A stretch of DNA of 64,000 bases, taken from assembly GCF_001522545.3 (NCBI RefSeq), contig NC_031769.1, forward strand, positions 1,837,395 through 1,901,394, written 5' to 3'. Below are positions 46,201 through 59,470 of this stretch, piece after piece; within the stretch, counting starts at the first letter, position 1; every line of letters starts with the position of its first letter. The notes beneath the pieces are model-generated. The model was not told the origin of the DNA and made no database searches. It saw only the letters and a program-made list of their open reading frames with translations. The position numbers were made by a program, and so were the translations under genes. Source of the stretch: Parus major. Lineage: Eukaryota > Chordata > Aves > Passeriformes > Paridae.

Positions 46201-47151
46201 AAGGCAGGAATGAAACTCCTTGAACAGCTGCCAAGCTTCCCATTCAGCCTGTCCCTCTGCCCCCACCAGAACAACAATGGAGCCTGTTGCTAGACAGGGA
46301 TGAAAACAGCTCTAAATCCTCGGCAGGCCGAGGGACACGAGGGAGAATTCCCATTTTCTCCTGAGCCTGCTGTAGCTGGGAAGAAATGGGACAGTCTGGA
46401 TGGGTAGGAGTCCATCCAAAACCTAGTGAATGTCAGGGAAATACCACTGGGAATGGGATGAGATTTGAAGAATTTACTGGGAGGCACACAGCTCCTTCAG
46501 GGGCACAAAAATCTGGTTAACGCCGTTTTTTGGGAGATCTGTGGTTGGTTTCTATCCTTCCTGGAGGGAGAATCTTCCTCAGTGTTTTACAGTGAGGTTT
46601 CCTTTAGAGTTAGCGGTGAGAGATGAGCTACAGCTCATCTGACATCTGTCAGACATTTACTCTGGGATGAGATAAATCCCATCCCAGCCATGCCATCCTG
46701 GAAGAGGATCCTGGATGACTGGGGCAAAGATATCTCCCTTTAGACAGGTCAGGTTTGGCTTTGAAATACCCCTGAAAGTTAGGAGCATCTGGGCATTTTA
46801 TTATCTACATAGACTTGTGGAGTGCTGAAAGAGGAAGTTTCCATTGGAGCACCCTTCAATGTGAATCTTTAGTGACCAAATTGCCTTTAAAAAGATCTTC
46901 ACTTGAAATCCTGGTGTTGCTTTCCACAGGTGTGGAAGAATTGAGCAAAAAATCCCCGGTCTCAGGGATTTGAAAGGAATTCTTGTGAGGTTTTAATTTC
47001 TGGCACGTTCTGGGAGCAGCCATGGAGATGAATTTGATGTGGAATAAGTTACATTAGTGATCCAGAGCAGGAGAGCTGGGTACCACTTTGATCCCGTGGA
47101 TTTGGGATGGTGAAGAGCCATCCTGAAGGCTCTGAGGACAGGGTCCTTCTG
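43265..47151. other. Unique intron sequence
   Basis: Within WNT3A intron 1. The first few hundred bases after the minisatellite are GC-rich. No interspersed repeat or exon recognised. Confidence 0.5.
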
Positions 47152-47275
47152 TGGATCAGAGAATTCCAGAGTGGTTTGGGTTGGAAGGGACTTCAGAGCC
47201 CATCCAGTCCCACCCCATGCCATGGGCAGGGACACATCCCACTATCCCAGGTGGTTCAGAGCCCCATCCACACTT
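47152..47275 (-). mobile_element. CR1 LINE 3' fragment
   Basis: 'agagtggtttgggttggaag', 'catgccatgggcagggacac' and 'cactatcccaggtggttcag'. Antisense CR1. Confidence 0.9.
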
Positions 47276-50200
47276 CTGATATATTCTATTATTTTCCTAC
47301 ATGCAGGACTCAGAGACTGGGAAGCTCAGCCCAGCCTATCCCCTTTCCCAGCTGTGTGCTGATTTTTGGAATCTGTAGAATTAATACAGATTTTTTTGAA
47401 ATCTCTAGAATCTATTATTTGAAATAGGTATCTTTGAAATCGAGCTGCTCTGCTGCAGCACTAGCAGGGCTGTGGCTGGGTCATCCCCTGGAAAGATTTG
47501 CTGCTGGAAGTGCTCAGACAGAACAAGAGGATGAGTGGGAAGGACAGGAGGGAAGTGTGGGGCTACTTTGGCACATAATTTGTGCTTTATGCCCCAGATT
47601 TATTGATGGCATTGCTGCAGCGTGATCAATTAGCTGATTTTATTGAGCTGCCCCTTGTCAGTGACTGGTCCATGAATATCCTCAGCTCATTCTGAGTGTG
47701 AGGAAAAGTGGATTAGCTCTGTTGCTTTTTTTGAAGTGCTTATTTCCTCTCACATGCTGCAGAGAGAAGAGACTTTAAGCAGCACAGATTTAGCTGTCTA
47801 ACTCTCAAACACCTCGGGTTAGCTGAGCTCCATCCCACTGTGGGTTTGCAAAAATAGGCGTGACCGCTTCTCCCACCATTAAATCCAGAAATCACCTCAT
47901 CCATCCTCACGTGCTCCAGGCTGGATTAAATCTGCCTAAATCAGAATTGTGAAGAAGTCATGGATATAAGCACTGGGTTAACACTGAGTCATTGCTAACA
48001 GGAATGTCATCTGGAGAAGGAAGGAGCTTACTGGATCGCTGCTTTTTCCTAGCAGGATGGGTCATGGATATTAGTGGATTGATTGCAAAACCTCCAAGTC
48101 ACTTGCAACAGAGGACTGAGGGCACAGTGGGAACTGGGTTTTGCCTGGGAGAGTACATGGCCCAGACAGATGGGGCAAACAACCGAGTTGAAAGAGAATA
48201 GATAAGACACATTAGCAGAAGATTGGGGATCAGACAGGGAAATGCTAATTCAGTGGCCACCGAAACCCTGGGTGTAAGTTGCCCACAGGCATGTGGGAAG
48301 TCTGTGATCCAAGGAGCATTGAGTCCGTTTGTCCTGCTGACTCAATCTGTAGTCTCGGTCTCCTGGTGAATGAAAGGGTCAAGCTCAGCCTAACTCCAGG
48401 CAGGCTCTTCCCAGCACAGCTTCCTAACAAAGACACTAAAACTGCAGCTGTCCTGCTGGCCAGAAGGGCCTCTGAGCTCTAACAGAGAAAATAATTCAGG
48501 ATTTGTGTAGACTGGATTAAATTTACAGCCACGGATACCTCGGTGGTGTCTGCCAGCAGCTGTGAGAGTGGCGGTGTCAGCTCCTGCTGCCCCCGACACT
48601 GGGACTCAGAATAAATTGAGGAATTCTGTCCTTCAGACAGGCTCCAGAAATCGGGGAAACCAAGCTCTTGGTGATTCTTGCACACAAGGGTCTATTTTGG
48701 CAAGCTCTGGTACCAGAAGTGCAGGGCAACATGCAAAACCTTGATTATCTAATGGACTGCAGACTCTGTGATTAACAGGGGACGAGGTAATTCAGGAGCT
48801 AAAACACATCCTTGGCACATGGGACCCCTGGTCATGTTTCTTCTCTGCCCTTCACGTGCCTAAACAAAAAGCTGGGTGTGCTGGGGCAGAGGAGAATCAG
48901 AAAGGTGGAAAAATGAGAGTTTCCTACAGGCTCTGGCGGGGGCAGCTGCCCACATCCCATTCCAGGGGACAGCGTGGTGTCACTGAGCAGAGCCAGGAGG
49001 AGAAGCTGGGACACAGTTATCTTTGACTCACTGTTTTAAAAAAAAAAACCATCAAATTTTGGGTGAGGATAAGAGCCAGGACAGCTGGACACGTGTGAGT
49101 CAGCGTGGCAGAGAGCACGAGTGAGGAGTTTGGGGCTGTTGTGGAGCTGTGCACGCACGGCGCTGATGCACAGCAGCCCTGCTGAGCTGGGTTCATCACC
49201 CTCCACCTCAGAGTGCACATCCCAGCTGAGGGAGTCATCCGAGCTCCCTTTGCAGGCCACGAGTGAGGGCTGGCACTTCCTGGCTGTGAATCATCAGTGT
49301 CAGTCTCGGGAGGAGAGGATCTCTCTCTTCTGGGCATCAGCAGAACCGAGATGACCAGCTGGGAGCCTGACTCCCTCATGAGCAAAGTTAGGTCAGATGA
49401 TTTAATTTCATTGATGAATCCTTAGGCTCATCCTGCCCTTGGCTCCCATGGATGGGGAATTTGTATTTCTGCAAAAGTCTCTCCTTTTTGGGTTCTGTGG
49501 TGTTTCAGAGCAGTGGCTGACTCAGGACAAGTGCTCTTGCTAAAACATCCTTTGTCAAAGATTTAGTCACTTGGACTGAGTTTTTGTAACCAGTAGTGAG
49601 CTGCCAAGTGGGGACACCTTGGCAGAGACCACCCTCAAACCCAACCATGATTCCAATCCTGAAACCCCTGCAGCAGGACTCCCCAGCTCCTGCTGATTCT
49701 GAGCTTCACATTTTCATGGTTCTGCTGACCTTGCTGATAAGATCTGTACAAAAGGATTAATATGCTTGTGCTGTCTGGTCCTCAAATTCCCAGACTGTTC
49801 CTGGTACTGTGAATGAGGAAGAGTTGGGTTTGTCTTAAATTTCCTTGATCTTAGAGATGTCAGGAAAGGTGCCTGGGATTTTCTTTGATGCCAGAAGAAC
49901 ACAGTGGCATCAATATTGTGGAAGAGTGAGAGATGTGATGTGAACTCTAAACTGACTAAACTTTAGCTCTCTGCACAGGTTTTGCTATTAAATATGTCTG
50001 GGTGCTAAGTTAGGCATGAACTTTGCCCTGGGCATTATTGTGCTAAGTTAGACTTTATTATTAATCTTAGGAAAGAATAGAGGGAGGCATCTCAGGTGTA
50101 ATTTGTGTAATTTTCAGCTACATTGACCCTTTTTCTGTGAAATCAAGGCCTTTCCAAAGTGTTTTAATGCAGTAAAACTGTAATTGTTTGTGTGAAGGGA

Positions 50201-50631
50201 CTGATGCCCTTCAGGCCCCGGAGGGGGACCCAGGCTGGGGGCAAGGAGGGGCTCCTGGAAGGGCTCTCACATCCACTGCTTCTCTAATCCATCTCTCATA
50301 ACTACTTGCTACATGACCCAAGGCTTAAGCAATCCTGTTACCTGTTTGTCCCCATAATGACATTTAAACCTCTTGGTCCCATGAGCTTCGTCTTCGGCAG
50401 AGGTTCTGAAAAACGCTAGCTATCCACAAATCTCACAAAAATGGGCAGTTAAATGGGGCAGAAATGTGAGCAGTCTCCTCCCAGGGACTGAAGGGTGTGG
50501 GTATGTGTGTGTGTGCATCCACGTTCCCTGGAGATCCTAAATCCAGGCAGAAGAGTCGGTGCTCACCAGTTTCAGTGCCCACAGAAAATCTCCTTGTTCT
50601 GCTTTCTGTGTTCTTCAGCTCACCCTCTGTT
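47276..50631. other. Unique intron sequence
   Basis: Within WNT3A intron 1. Contains a conserved-looking AT-rich stretch (47560-47760). No exon recognised. Confidence 0.5.
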
Positions 50632-51050
50632 TCACAGAATTGTAGGGCACAGAATGGTTTGTGTGGGAAGGGACCTTTGAGGTCATCCAGTTCCAAACCC
50701 CTGTGATGGGCAGGGATGTCACTCACTGCTTCAGGAGTCTCAGGGCCTCATCCAACCCTGACACTTCCATGGACTGGGCATCCACAAGCTGATCCGGTGC
50801 TTCACCACCCTCTGAGTAAAGAACTTCCTCCTAACATCTCATTTAAATCTCTTCTCATTTAGTTAAAACTGTTTCCCTTGTCTAATCCCTATCTGCCCAT
50901 GCAAAAAAATCTCTCTCCCTCTTTTTTATAAGCCCCCTTTAATTACTGTAAGGCCACAACGAGGTCTTCCCAGTTCTCCAGGCTGAACAATCCCAGCTCT
51001 CTCAGCCTGTCCTGTAGGATGGTTGCTCCAGCCCTCTGACCATCAGAGGG
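50632..51050 (-). mobile_element. CR1 LINE 3' fragment (long)
   Basis: The copy runs from 'tcacagaattgtagggcaca' through 'ggtcatccagttccaaaccc', 'aagaacttcctcctaacatc' and 'cagttctccaggctgaacaa' to 'ctctcagcctgtcctgtagg'. It is a colinear antisense CR1 of about 420 bp from a subfamily older than those with the 'gggcagggacacctcc' end. Confidence 0.92.
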
Positions 51051-54000
51051 TTTCTTCCCCCTTCCTCTTTCCCTCTCAATCTGAGATGTGATTGATGAGC
51101 TGAGTGGGCCATGCCAGGAATCTCCTCATTGTTTTGTGTGGCTGAGGAAGGGATGAAGAGGGGAAACCTTTTCGTTAGGTTTAGGAGAATAAAGGACTCC
51201 AGTGCTTTGGAGGTCTGTGGTTCCCAGTCACACCTGCATGTCACTCACTTCCCTGGTGGATTGGTGCTGGCAGCTTCCAGTGATGGGTTCTAGAAAAGTC
51301 CAGTGAACCTTTTCTGTGAGGGTTCTTTGGGGAGAAGAAGTGTTTATTTATGAAGGAAGGTGGTTAAATACATTTATAATACATATGCCTACATGTGTAT
51401 GCATAGATGGTAGATCACACATCCCTCTCCTTAGCTTTTGCTCCTAGGACAGTTGGAAGTCACAGAAAATCTTCCTTTGACTGTAACAAACTTTGGGACA
51501 ACCTATTTGTCTTGTGTCCTGGACTCTGAGATCCTTCAGGAACCTACAAGTTGCTTCATACCTTGGTTCTGGGCCAGGAAAGTGCTGCTTTGGAGCAGTT
51601 CCTTTGTCTCATGTCTTAAGACTCTGAGCTCCTTTAGGTCTTGATCCTTCCAGTTGCTTCACCCTTTGGTTCAGGGCCAGGAAAATGCTGTGTTTGCTCG
51701 GTGTTTATCCTTAAATACCGGGGCAGTTCTGTTCATTTTCTGTGCTTGGGCACCGGGCTGGGTTGCACAGGTTGAGATGAAGCCTGGGAGCAGGGAGAGT
51801 TTTTCTGTGCTGGGCTGATCCACAGCACGTTATTATCCACGCTATCAGGGACATACATTAATAATGTATGGAAATTAGAGGCATATCTCAGTCCCATCTC
51901 CCCTATCCCAGTGCAGGGGAGAGAAGGAGCCCGGTTAAGGCTTGTACATATCTGACAACGTGCAGCAAAACTTGGCTTGGAGCTGGATGGGGTTTTGGGG
52001 CATGCAAAGGCAGAATTGCAGAACTTTGGTGTGTATCCTTCAGAACTCACAAAATCCATCCATGTGCTGCATATCCTGACCTGCACCCAGCTCTCGTGAT
52101 GGGTGCCGAGAGCTCCGAGCTCCGCAGGCTCCTGGCTGAATCCCCAGCCTTGGCCAAGCCTCAATCAATGCCAATAATTGATTTGGTAGTTCTGGGAAAC
52201 CGGCATAATCCATTGGCGAGGGCGTGCTGCTGAGATTTGGGAAACCTGGGTTCAAAAGCCTGCTCTGGATCGAGCAGAGGAAACTCGTGAAGCTCATTTT
52301 CCCATCCCGTGGGTAGGTGCCATAACCACCGAGCTGCTGACTCCGAGTATAAAGGGGACATTGCGTCCTCCAACTTCACTTTGGGAATGGCACCTGAGGG
52401 GCTGGGCACCTGAACAAATTACCACGAGGTAAGTTAGGGTGTGAACTCCTCAGATGCCAGTTTTTCTGTGGTAACTGCCCGTGTGAATGCTCTTTCCCTG
52501 CAATAAACACGAGATGGTTCAAATTTCCAGGGGGTAAGAACGTTCACATGGGTGTTCACATGGCTCACACCCTGGTTTGACTCCCAGTAACTTGGGCCTG
52601 TGCCTCTAACCTCAGTACCCTTGAAAAGCCATCCCAAAAAAAATAAAAATCAAACTCCTCTGCTTTACATAAACCACAATTTTGCCATTTCTTCATTTCA
52701 AATTGCAATTATTGCAGTTCATCTTCGGTTTGCCAGGAAGGATTTGCTGAGATTGACTCCACTGCTCTGTTTTGGCAGGGAACTTGAGGTCCTTGAGGTG
52801 CTGGTGGCCAGGATCAGCCAACAAGGGCAGATAATCTACGGACACCACACCAGCTTTTCTTGCCTCATAGTCAGAGACCTTCTGGGCATTGACAGAATAT
52901 TAATGTTCCTGTTTCTCACAGCCAGCTCCCGAGCCCTGAAGAGATTTAAACGTGTGGAGATATGAAGTCAGGCGCATAAAACGCTCTTTAGCCAGTGCTG
53001 TGGTTGTGGGATGAGCAATGTTCCCAGGTTGCCTTGAGGTCACCAGGAGCTTTTCCAAGAGCTTTCCATAGACCTGGGAAATGGTCATGAAGTGTTCTGA
53101 AGGAAAGATCTCGATTTTTCTGAAGGAAGGACCTTGGAACAGTGGTCTGTGAGTCTTCTGCATAGGTAGAAACCTTGTCTAGGAGCAGGCACAGCGTAAC
53201 TGTGCATGAGCCAGAGGACAGAGCAAGGGAAAATATCTTTAAAGTATTCCAAGAACTGGACTGAATGTTCCAGTCAAATAAAAATACCCACAAAACTAAC
53301 AACACACTTGCTTATGGGCTGGGACTTTGTCTCATGATGATCCCAAAGGCTGACTCAAGTTATCTGAGGCATCTCCTTTCAGGTGAGATGGGGAAGATTC
53401 AAATCATCCTCGAGGAAGCCTTCCACCAACTGGGGACAACTCTGCTTTTAAAGCAGGAGTTTCACGGAATGTCTGAGCACACCTTCAGTCTCTGAGCATG
53501 CCAGGAGGGGTATCTGTGCTCTGTTGGGTGGCAGAACCTTCCCTAAGAGACCTCTGGACCAAATTCACCCACTTAATTTTAGCCAAGTAATGCTCAACTA
53601 TCTGAGCCAACCATCTTAGAAAGTTGGGCACCTTCTGAGGGCGATTCATCCTTCCTGAGATTGGGATCTCTCTAGTGGATGTGATGAATCACTGTCTGGA
53701 GTTGCCTATCTCCATCCACTCCAGAAAAGCCCAAACACCTCCCTTTTGGACAGGTAAAGTTGGGAGGGATGACTGGGTGCCTGAAAACCCCACAAATATC
53801 ATTGATGTGATGCCAGTTGGTGTCTGGGAGGTTTTTATCCCTATTTTAAAAGAGGCTGATGAGAAACCTGAAGTGTTTGTCAGGTCCTCAACCTTCTCTG
53901 TTGATTTTGCCTGGAGAAAAGAGGTAAAAGACCCACATCTCCTTCTTCAAATTCTTCCAATGTAAACACAGTGTTTTTCAATACATTTTTTCCAGGCAAT

Positions 54001-54437
54001 ATTTGCAGAGTTTTTACAAAAATTCTGGACTGTGGTAGTGAATAACGAAGAGTATTTGGGGACTTTTATTTCTGGGTTTAAAGTGACATCAGACCAATGA
54101 AGATGAGAATAAGATTTTTGCAAGGAAATGAAAATCCTGTGCAGGGCACTCACATTTTTTTTTTTTGGAGCAGCTGGTTCTGGCCACTCTAGGAAAGAGT
54201 TGCTGACCTCAGGTCTGCAAATTCACTTTTTCTTTAGGACTGGAGCATTGTTACCAGTCTGGTATAACCATTTATGGCTGTGATGGGGACAGCCAAGACC
54301 TTGTAGAGAAAACAGAAGCAATTTTTCACCACTGCACCCTTCAGAGGGCAGCTCATGGTTTGTGGCTGGACAATGGCTTGGTAGAGCTTTGAAGGTGCTT
54401 TGGAGAAATACTGAGCTGCTGGCAGTGTTTGATAACT
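51051..54437. other. Unique intron sequence
   Basis: Holds the diverged duplication at 51507-51700. No other repeat or exon recognised. Confidence 0.5.
51507..51700. repeat. Diverged tandem duplication, about 97-bp unit
   Basis: 'ttgtcttgtgtcctggactc' ... 'gggccaggaaagtgctgctt' is followed by 'ttgtctcatgtcttaagact' ... 'gggccaggaaaatgctgtgt'. Two copies of roughly 80% identity. Confidence 0.8.
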
Positions 54438-54700
54438 TCAGAATCACAGAAATAATAGAAACATTGAAAGGATTTAGTTGGAAGGGACCTTGAAAATCAT
54501 CTCATTCCAACCCCCTGCCATGGGCAGGGACACCTCCCACCATCCCAGCTTGCTCCAAGCCCCATCCAGCCTGGCCTTGGACACTTCCAGCGATCCAGGG
54601 GCAGCCACAGTTTCTCTGGGCACCTGTTCCAGGGCCTCTCCACCCTCACAGCCAAGAATTTCTTCCCAATATCCCATCTAAATCTATTTTAATTTAAAAC
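54438..54700 (-). mobile_element. CR1 LINE 3' fragment
   Basis: 'ttagttggaagggaccttga', 'ctgccatgggcagggacacc', 'gatccaggggcagccacag' and 'cccaatatcccatctaaatc'. Antisense CR1. Confidence 0.92.
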
Positions 54701-57700
54701 CAAGCTGAGAGTTGATTTAAAAACCTCTTCCCCTGAACTCTCCGTTGGATATTTTTTGTGTCTATGGCTCAGAAGGATGTTATTCATTGTGACAAGCTTT
54801 TGTCACCCAAAATGAAAGATCTGGTCTATAATTTCCATGTAGAACCCTTTTTCAGGGACTAACTCCCCCAGAGGCCAATTCAACCCCACCTATTCTAGCC
54901 ATCTATCTTAGGACAGAACTAGTTGCTCTTCTGTGGCCCTGATGGTTCTATTACGAGGTCAGAGAGGTTTTGGGTGATATCATTAACTGAATTCCTAACT
55001 TTAAGGTGTTCCAGAGAGATTAGATGAACTCCATTGAACATTGGTTTCTGCCATGAGTATGTGACAAATTCCAATCCTGCTGAATCCAGAGGTGTTTTTT
55101 TTTTGTTGTTGTTCATATCTATCGAAGTCCTGCAGCCTTGAGTGCGTGTTTAAAGCTGGAATGGTGTGAACTGGCCCAGCTCCATAGCCTGGAGGATGAG
55201 GACAGCAGGTGACAAATGTCACACTGAGAATATTGCAGTGCAGAGATGAACCCTCAGATGAGGCTGAGGGAGCTGCAGGAGCTGCTGCTTGCACAGAGCC
55301 ACGGCTTGAGAAGTTTGCTAGTACCTACACGTCCTCCCAAAAATCTAATTGTGCTAATCCTCCAGCAACCCTGACTCCAGGGAACTTTCTAACCATGCTC
55401 TGGAAGCTTCCTTCTTGCTCTGCTGCAAACCTCTCCAGTGGGAAAGTCTCTGTCTCCAGACTGATTTCATAAGAGCAAGCCTGGGTGTTTCCTGAGGCTT
55501 TTGGGGATGTGAGCTCAGAGGAGGCAGCCTGGAAACGGGGAGGTTTCCCCAGAACATCCTGAGCAATTGAGGGATGTCATCACAACTCTTGTGGCTTTGC
55601 AGAGTGTGGGTCTGGTCTCCAGCGACCTCCAGAATTCCATGGCCACTTGGTTTTTATGATGATTTTCCCTTTCTTACCTTTATGGCAAAAGTGGTTACAA
55701 CTGAGTTTCTAAATTAATACAAAATTTCAGCTCTGAGAAATTTAAACAAAACTGACCTCGTTTTTCTCCAGTTGAAACATCCACCTACTTTCCTGTAACT
55801 CCACAATGTCTGAGCACCTTTCCCTTTGCTTTCCTGTTCTTTGCATCAAGTTTCCCCTAGGATTTAAGAACCTCTTTCATTTGTTGGTGCAGTGCAATCC
55901 ATGCCTTATTTAGGAAGTCAGAGGTAATGGTGGGAGCAGCAAGCTCAGCTCTTTAGCATAAAACAGGTCCATATTTCCAGGGCTTTCTTATAAATACTGA
56001 GAACTTGGTCCCAGGGGTGGCTGGGGTCCCCTGCAGTCCTGGATGGGTAAGGTTCAATTAGCAAATATTCTGTGTACAGTGGATTTAGTGAAGGCAGAAT
56101 TAGATCTGCCAGACTTTTTTGTACCCTCACATCCTTGTGTTTGTCTCAGTCTGTGAATTGAGTCCCATCCCAGGAAATTCCAGCATTAGTTCGACCCATT
56201 TGAAAGTGGATGTGGGATGTAAAGGTCTGTGGGCTCATTTTTTAGGATTGCAATGAGGATTCCACCACATTTTCCCCTATTCACCCAAACAAGTTGGGCT
56301 GAAATGCATTTTTTGGGAAGAGCTTCGAGCTGAGGTCTTGAAGATGTCAGCAGGTTGTGGGAATCCATCCTTTCTCTTGAGGGGTTTGGCCAGTTGGGGA
56401 TTCATCGACTTCACCACACCTCAGGTCTAATTCTGAGCTGAGTCTGGCTGCTTTCAGTGAAAAATCACAGGTTCCCATTTCACTCCCAAATTGGAAAAAA
56501 ATGCTTCATCTAATCCAAGTGTCTGTTTGGGAGTTTGTCATGTCAAGCGTTCTTGGAGCAGATAATTTCAGGAGTCTCCTGTGGATCCTCTGGATCACTG
56601 GAGGTTCCTGTGTTCCATCCCAGGCTGGTGGGGCGAGCAGGACTCTGCTCACGGCCATAACGCTGCTGATTGTGTCAGTCCTGGGAGCAGAGGGCAGAGG
56701 TGGGGTGGGAGAGTAAAATTCTCTGTGTCTGACATGAAAGCTGCCTCTTCTAACAATAAAGAGGTTGAGTTTGTGACTTAGGCCTGACTTAGACCCGGCT
56801 GGACTATCAGGGTACCCATGACTAAGGACCTTTGCTGACATTCATTTGTTGTTTCCTGCCTCAGAAGCAGAAGTCCTATTAACTTACCTAAAAACTGATT
56901 TATTTGTGAGAAATAAATACCTTTTATTGTTTTCTACTCGCCACAGCTCTGTTACAAGGGATGCTGTCTGCCTCTGGTGAAACAGATTTGCTGCTCTTTG
57001 ATACAAGCAGCTCCCAATGCTTTAAGCTGGAAAACCATTAAGAAATTTAAGTTTTCTTATTGTTACCACTGTTAGATTTGTACAAAATGGAGGGGTTTGC
57101 AGCAATACTGAGCTCTACCACGTCACAGCACCTCCCAGCACGGAGGGGCATCTCTGTGACCTCTCCCTCTCCTTAATACAACTTTTAGTCAGTTTTGTAC
57201 TGCCTGAGGCTTTGGGAGAAATTAGAATCCAGGTCTAAGGGTTTGCCTGCATGTGGAAGTTCCAGCAAATTAAACTCCTGATCGAGTTTTCTGCGGTGCA
57301 ACAAGTTACCACACATCAGCTGACCCTTGGTACCTGTCTGTGCGCTCACGGCTCGCCTGCAGCAAGTGAGGTAATTAGACTTTGCTTACCCACAATAAAA
57401 AAGGGTTAATTTAAATCACATTCGCCAGCATTTGCTGTAGGCTAGGGATTCACATTTGTAGGATTGCTGTGGGTCAACTAGCACTAGGGAGTAATTTGAG
57501 CTCCGCTTGCTTGACCATGAGGTTGAGCCCTAAGTGGAGACTGGGATTTGTTGTGAGGTGGTGTCTGAGCAGTGATTCCTTCAGGATGTGCTCCAGGACA
57601 TCCACACTCAGACATCTGCAGCACAGACATCTTTTCCTGTCTCCTCTGTGGTCAACAAGGAGGAGAAATGGGTGATCGTAGTGAGACGTGATTCTCACCC

Positions 57701-59267
57701 TAAAGAAGTTCAAAAAAATGGAGGGAAAGCACCTTGAACTGTGCCCTCAAATGGTGTTTCTTAATTCTCTTCTTTGCTGAGAGGGAAAGCTGGAGGCTCA
57801 GATGGAGACCACTCCACGCCTACTGGAGGCCACCAGCTTGACAAATGGACCTCACCTCCCATTTCAAATTTATCAAACAGTTTTGTCGCAGATGGTGAGG
57901 ATCTTGTGCCATCCAAGGAGCCTCCACCTGCCTCTCAAAAGGCCTCAAAAGGTCTCCCAGAGATCCCAGCCAGACCTGGTGATATCTCAGAAACTACAGC
58001 CTAAATGTGGAGCACCTTCCAAGGAAGAACGAGTTACTTTGAGGCATTCTGTTGCAGATTATTCAATTGCCGCTGTCTGTGTGTATTTTGGGGGTTGTGA
58101 GGTGTAGGTAGGAATGTACTTCTGGCTGCTCTGCCATGGTGTCCCGTGTAGGTAAATCATTAGTGATTTCTATACTTTTTATAGGTGTTCACAATGACTC
58201 AGAGAACTGGAAATTCTCTGCAGGGTGCAATTCCTGCCTTCCTGTGAGCCAAAATCATAGAACTGGTCAAGTTCCAAGGTACTGAGTGCACAGGAGATGA
58301 ATGAAGAGGCTTTGAGCTTAGAAATAATGACCCGAGCACTTATTTGCTCTTTCAAATCAGGATTTTTCAATAGCCTGTACAATGCTGCAAGTTTCCTTCC
58401 CCTAGCACAGATAACCTTTTCCAAGTTTCCTTCCCTAACACAGATAGCCCTTTCCATAATCTCAGTTTTGGGATTCCTAATTTCTTGTACAATCCTAAGC
58501 AGGGAAAAGCACTTAAAGACTTTATTCCTGTGGAAATAGTGAATTTCCAAGCAGAACAGTGATAATCCTCCCTGGGAGTTTGATACATTTGGTGAAATGC
58601 AGGTGATTAAAGCCATCTGAGATTTCCCTGGAGACCATGTGCAGCTTTCCCACATGATCTGGCCTTGTGTAAGCATCTCACAGAGGGTTTTACACGTGGA
58701 AATATTTAGGAAATATTTAGCTAATTGAATTGATTCCTGAGCTTCAGATCCAGATATTTTTGTTTGGTTTTCTACACTACCAGTGCCTAGTGGAGTGGAG
58801 ATTTAAGGTTCCCTGTAGCTGTGTCTGCAGGAGGGTGCAGTGTCATCCAAAGGGATGTTTTGTGTCACCCCAGGTTCCCACATGATTTAGGGAGGCAGGC
58901 TGGAGCCAGGTGGATGCTGGAAAGCACCTCAAATGGTACTCAACACACCTGTGCTCAAGCAGCTGAATTCCAGCCTGAGAATTCAACATGTGATAAACTA
59001 TGGGGGGTGGGTGGGAAAAAAAAAATATTCAGAGAATTTCAAGCAGGCGTGTACAATTTCTCCCAAAAGGCAGCTGTTGGGAGGTTTGCTTTGGAATGTC
59101 TGCTCCTGACTAAAAGTGGTGTTATGTAAAGTAAGGTCAGCTAACTGATGTGCAGCAATGAAGATTTATCCTGGGAATAATGGGAATGATGGCTGAGAGC
59201 TCTGCCAGCCTGGCTGTGCAGTTCTTGGCCATCGCAGGGAGTTGTTGATCATGGAGGCAGGGGGATG
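54701..59267. other. Unique intron sequence
   Basis: Holds a short coding-like open frame (57774-58004), an AT-rich conserved-looking stretch (57240-57480) and the duplication at 58388. No WNT3A exon seen. Confidence 0.5.
58388..58456. repeat. 34-bp tandem duplication
   Basis: 'caagtttccttcccctagca' + 'cagataacc' is followed by 'caagtttccttccctaacac' + 'agatagcc'. Two copies. Confidence 0.85.
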
Positions 59268-59470
59268 AAGTACAGAGTTAGGGAATTCTGGAATGCCAAG
59301 GGGGTGGAATGGATCTCAAGGATTATCCTTCAGTCCCAATTCTCCCCTCCATGGGCAGGGACATCTCCCACCAGACCAGGTTGCTCAAGGCCTTTCCAAA
59401 TCAGCCTTGAGAACTTCCAGGGCTGGGGCATCAACAACTTCCCGGGGAAACCTGAAAACATGAAAAAATA
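59268..59470 (-). mobile_element. CR1 LINE 3' fragment
   Basis: 'gggcagggacatctcccacc', 'cagaccaggttgctcaaggc' and 'agaacttccagggctggggc'. Antisense CR1 with a degraded first 60 bases. Confidence 0.85.
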
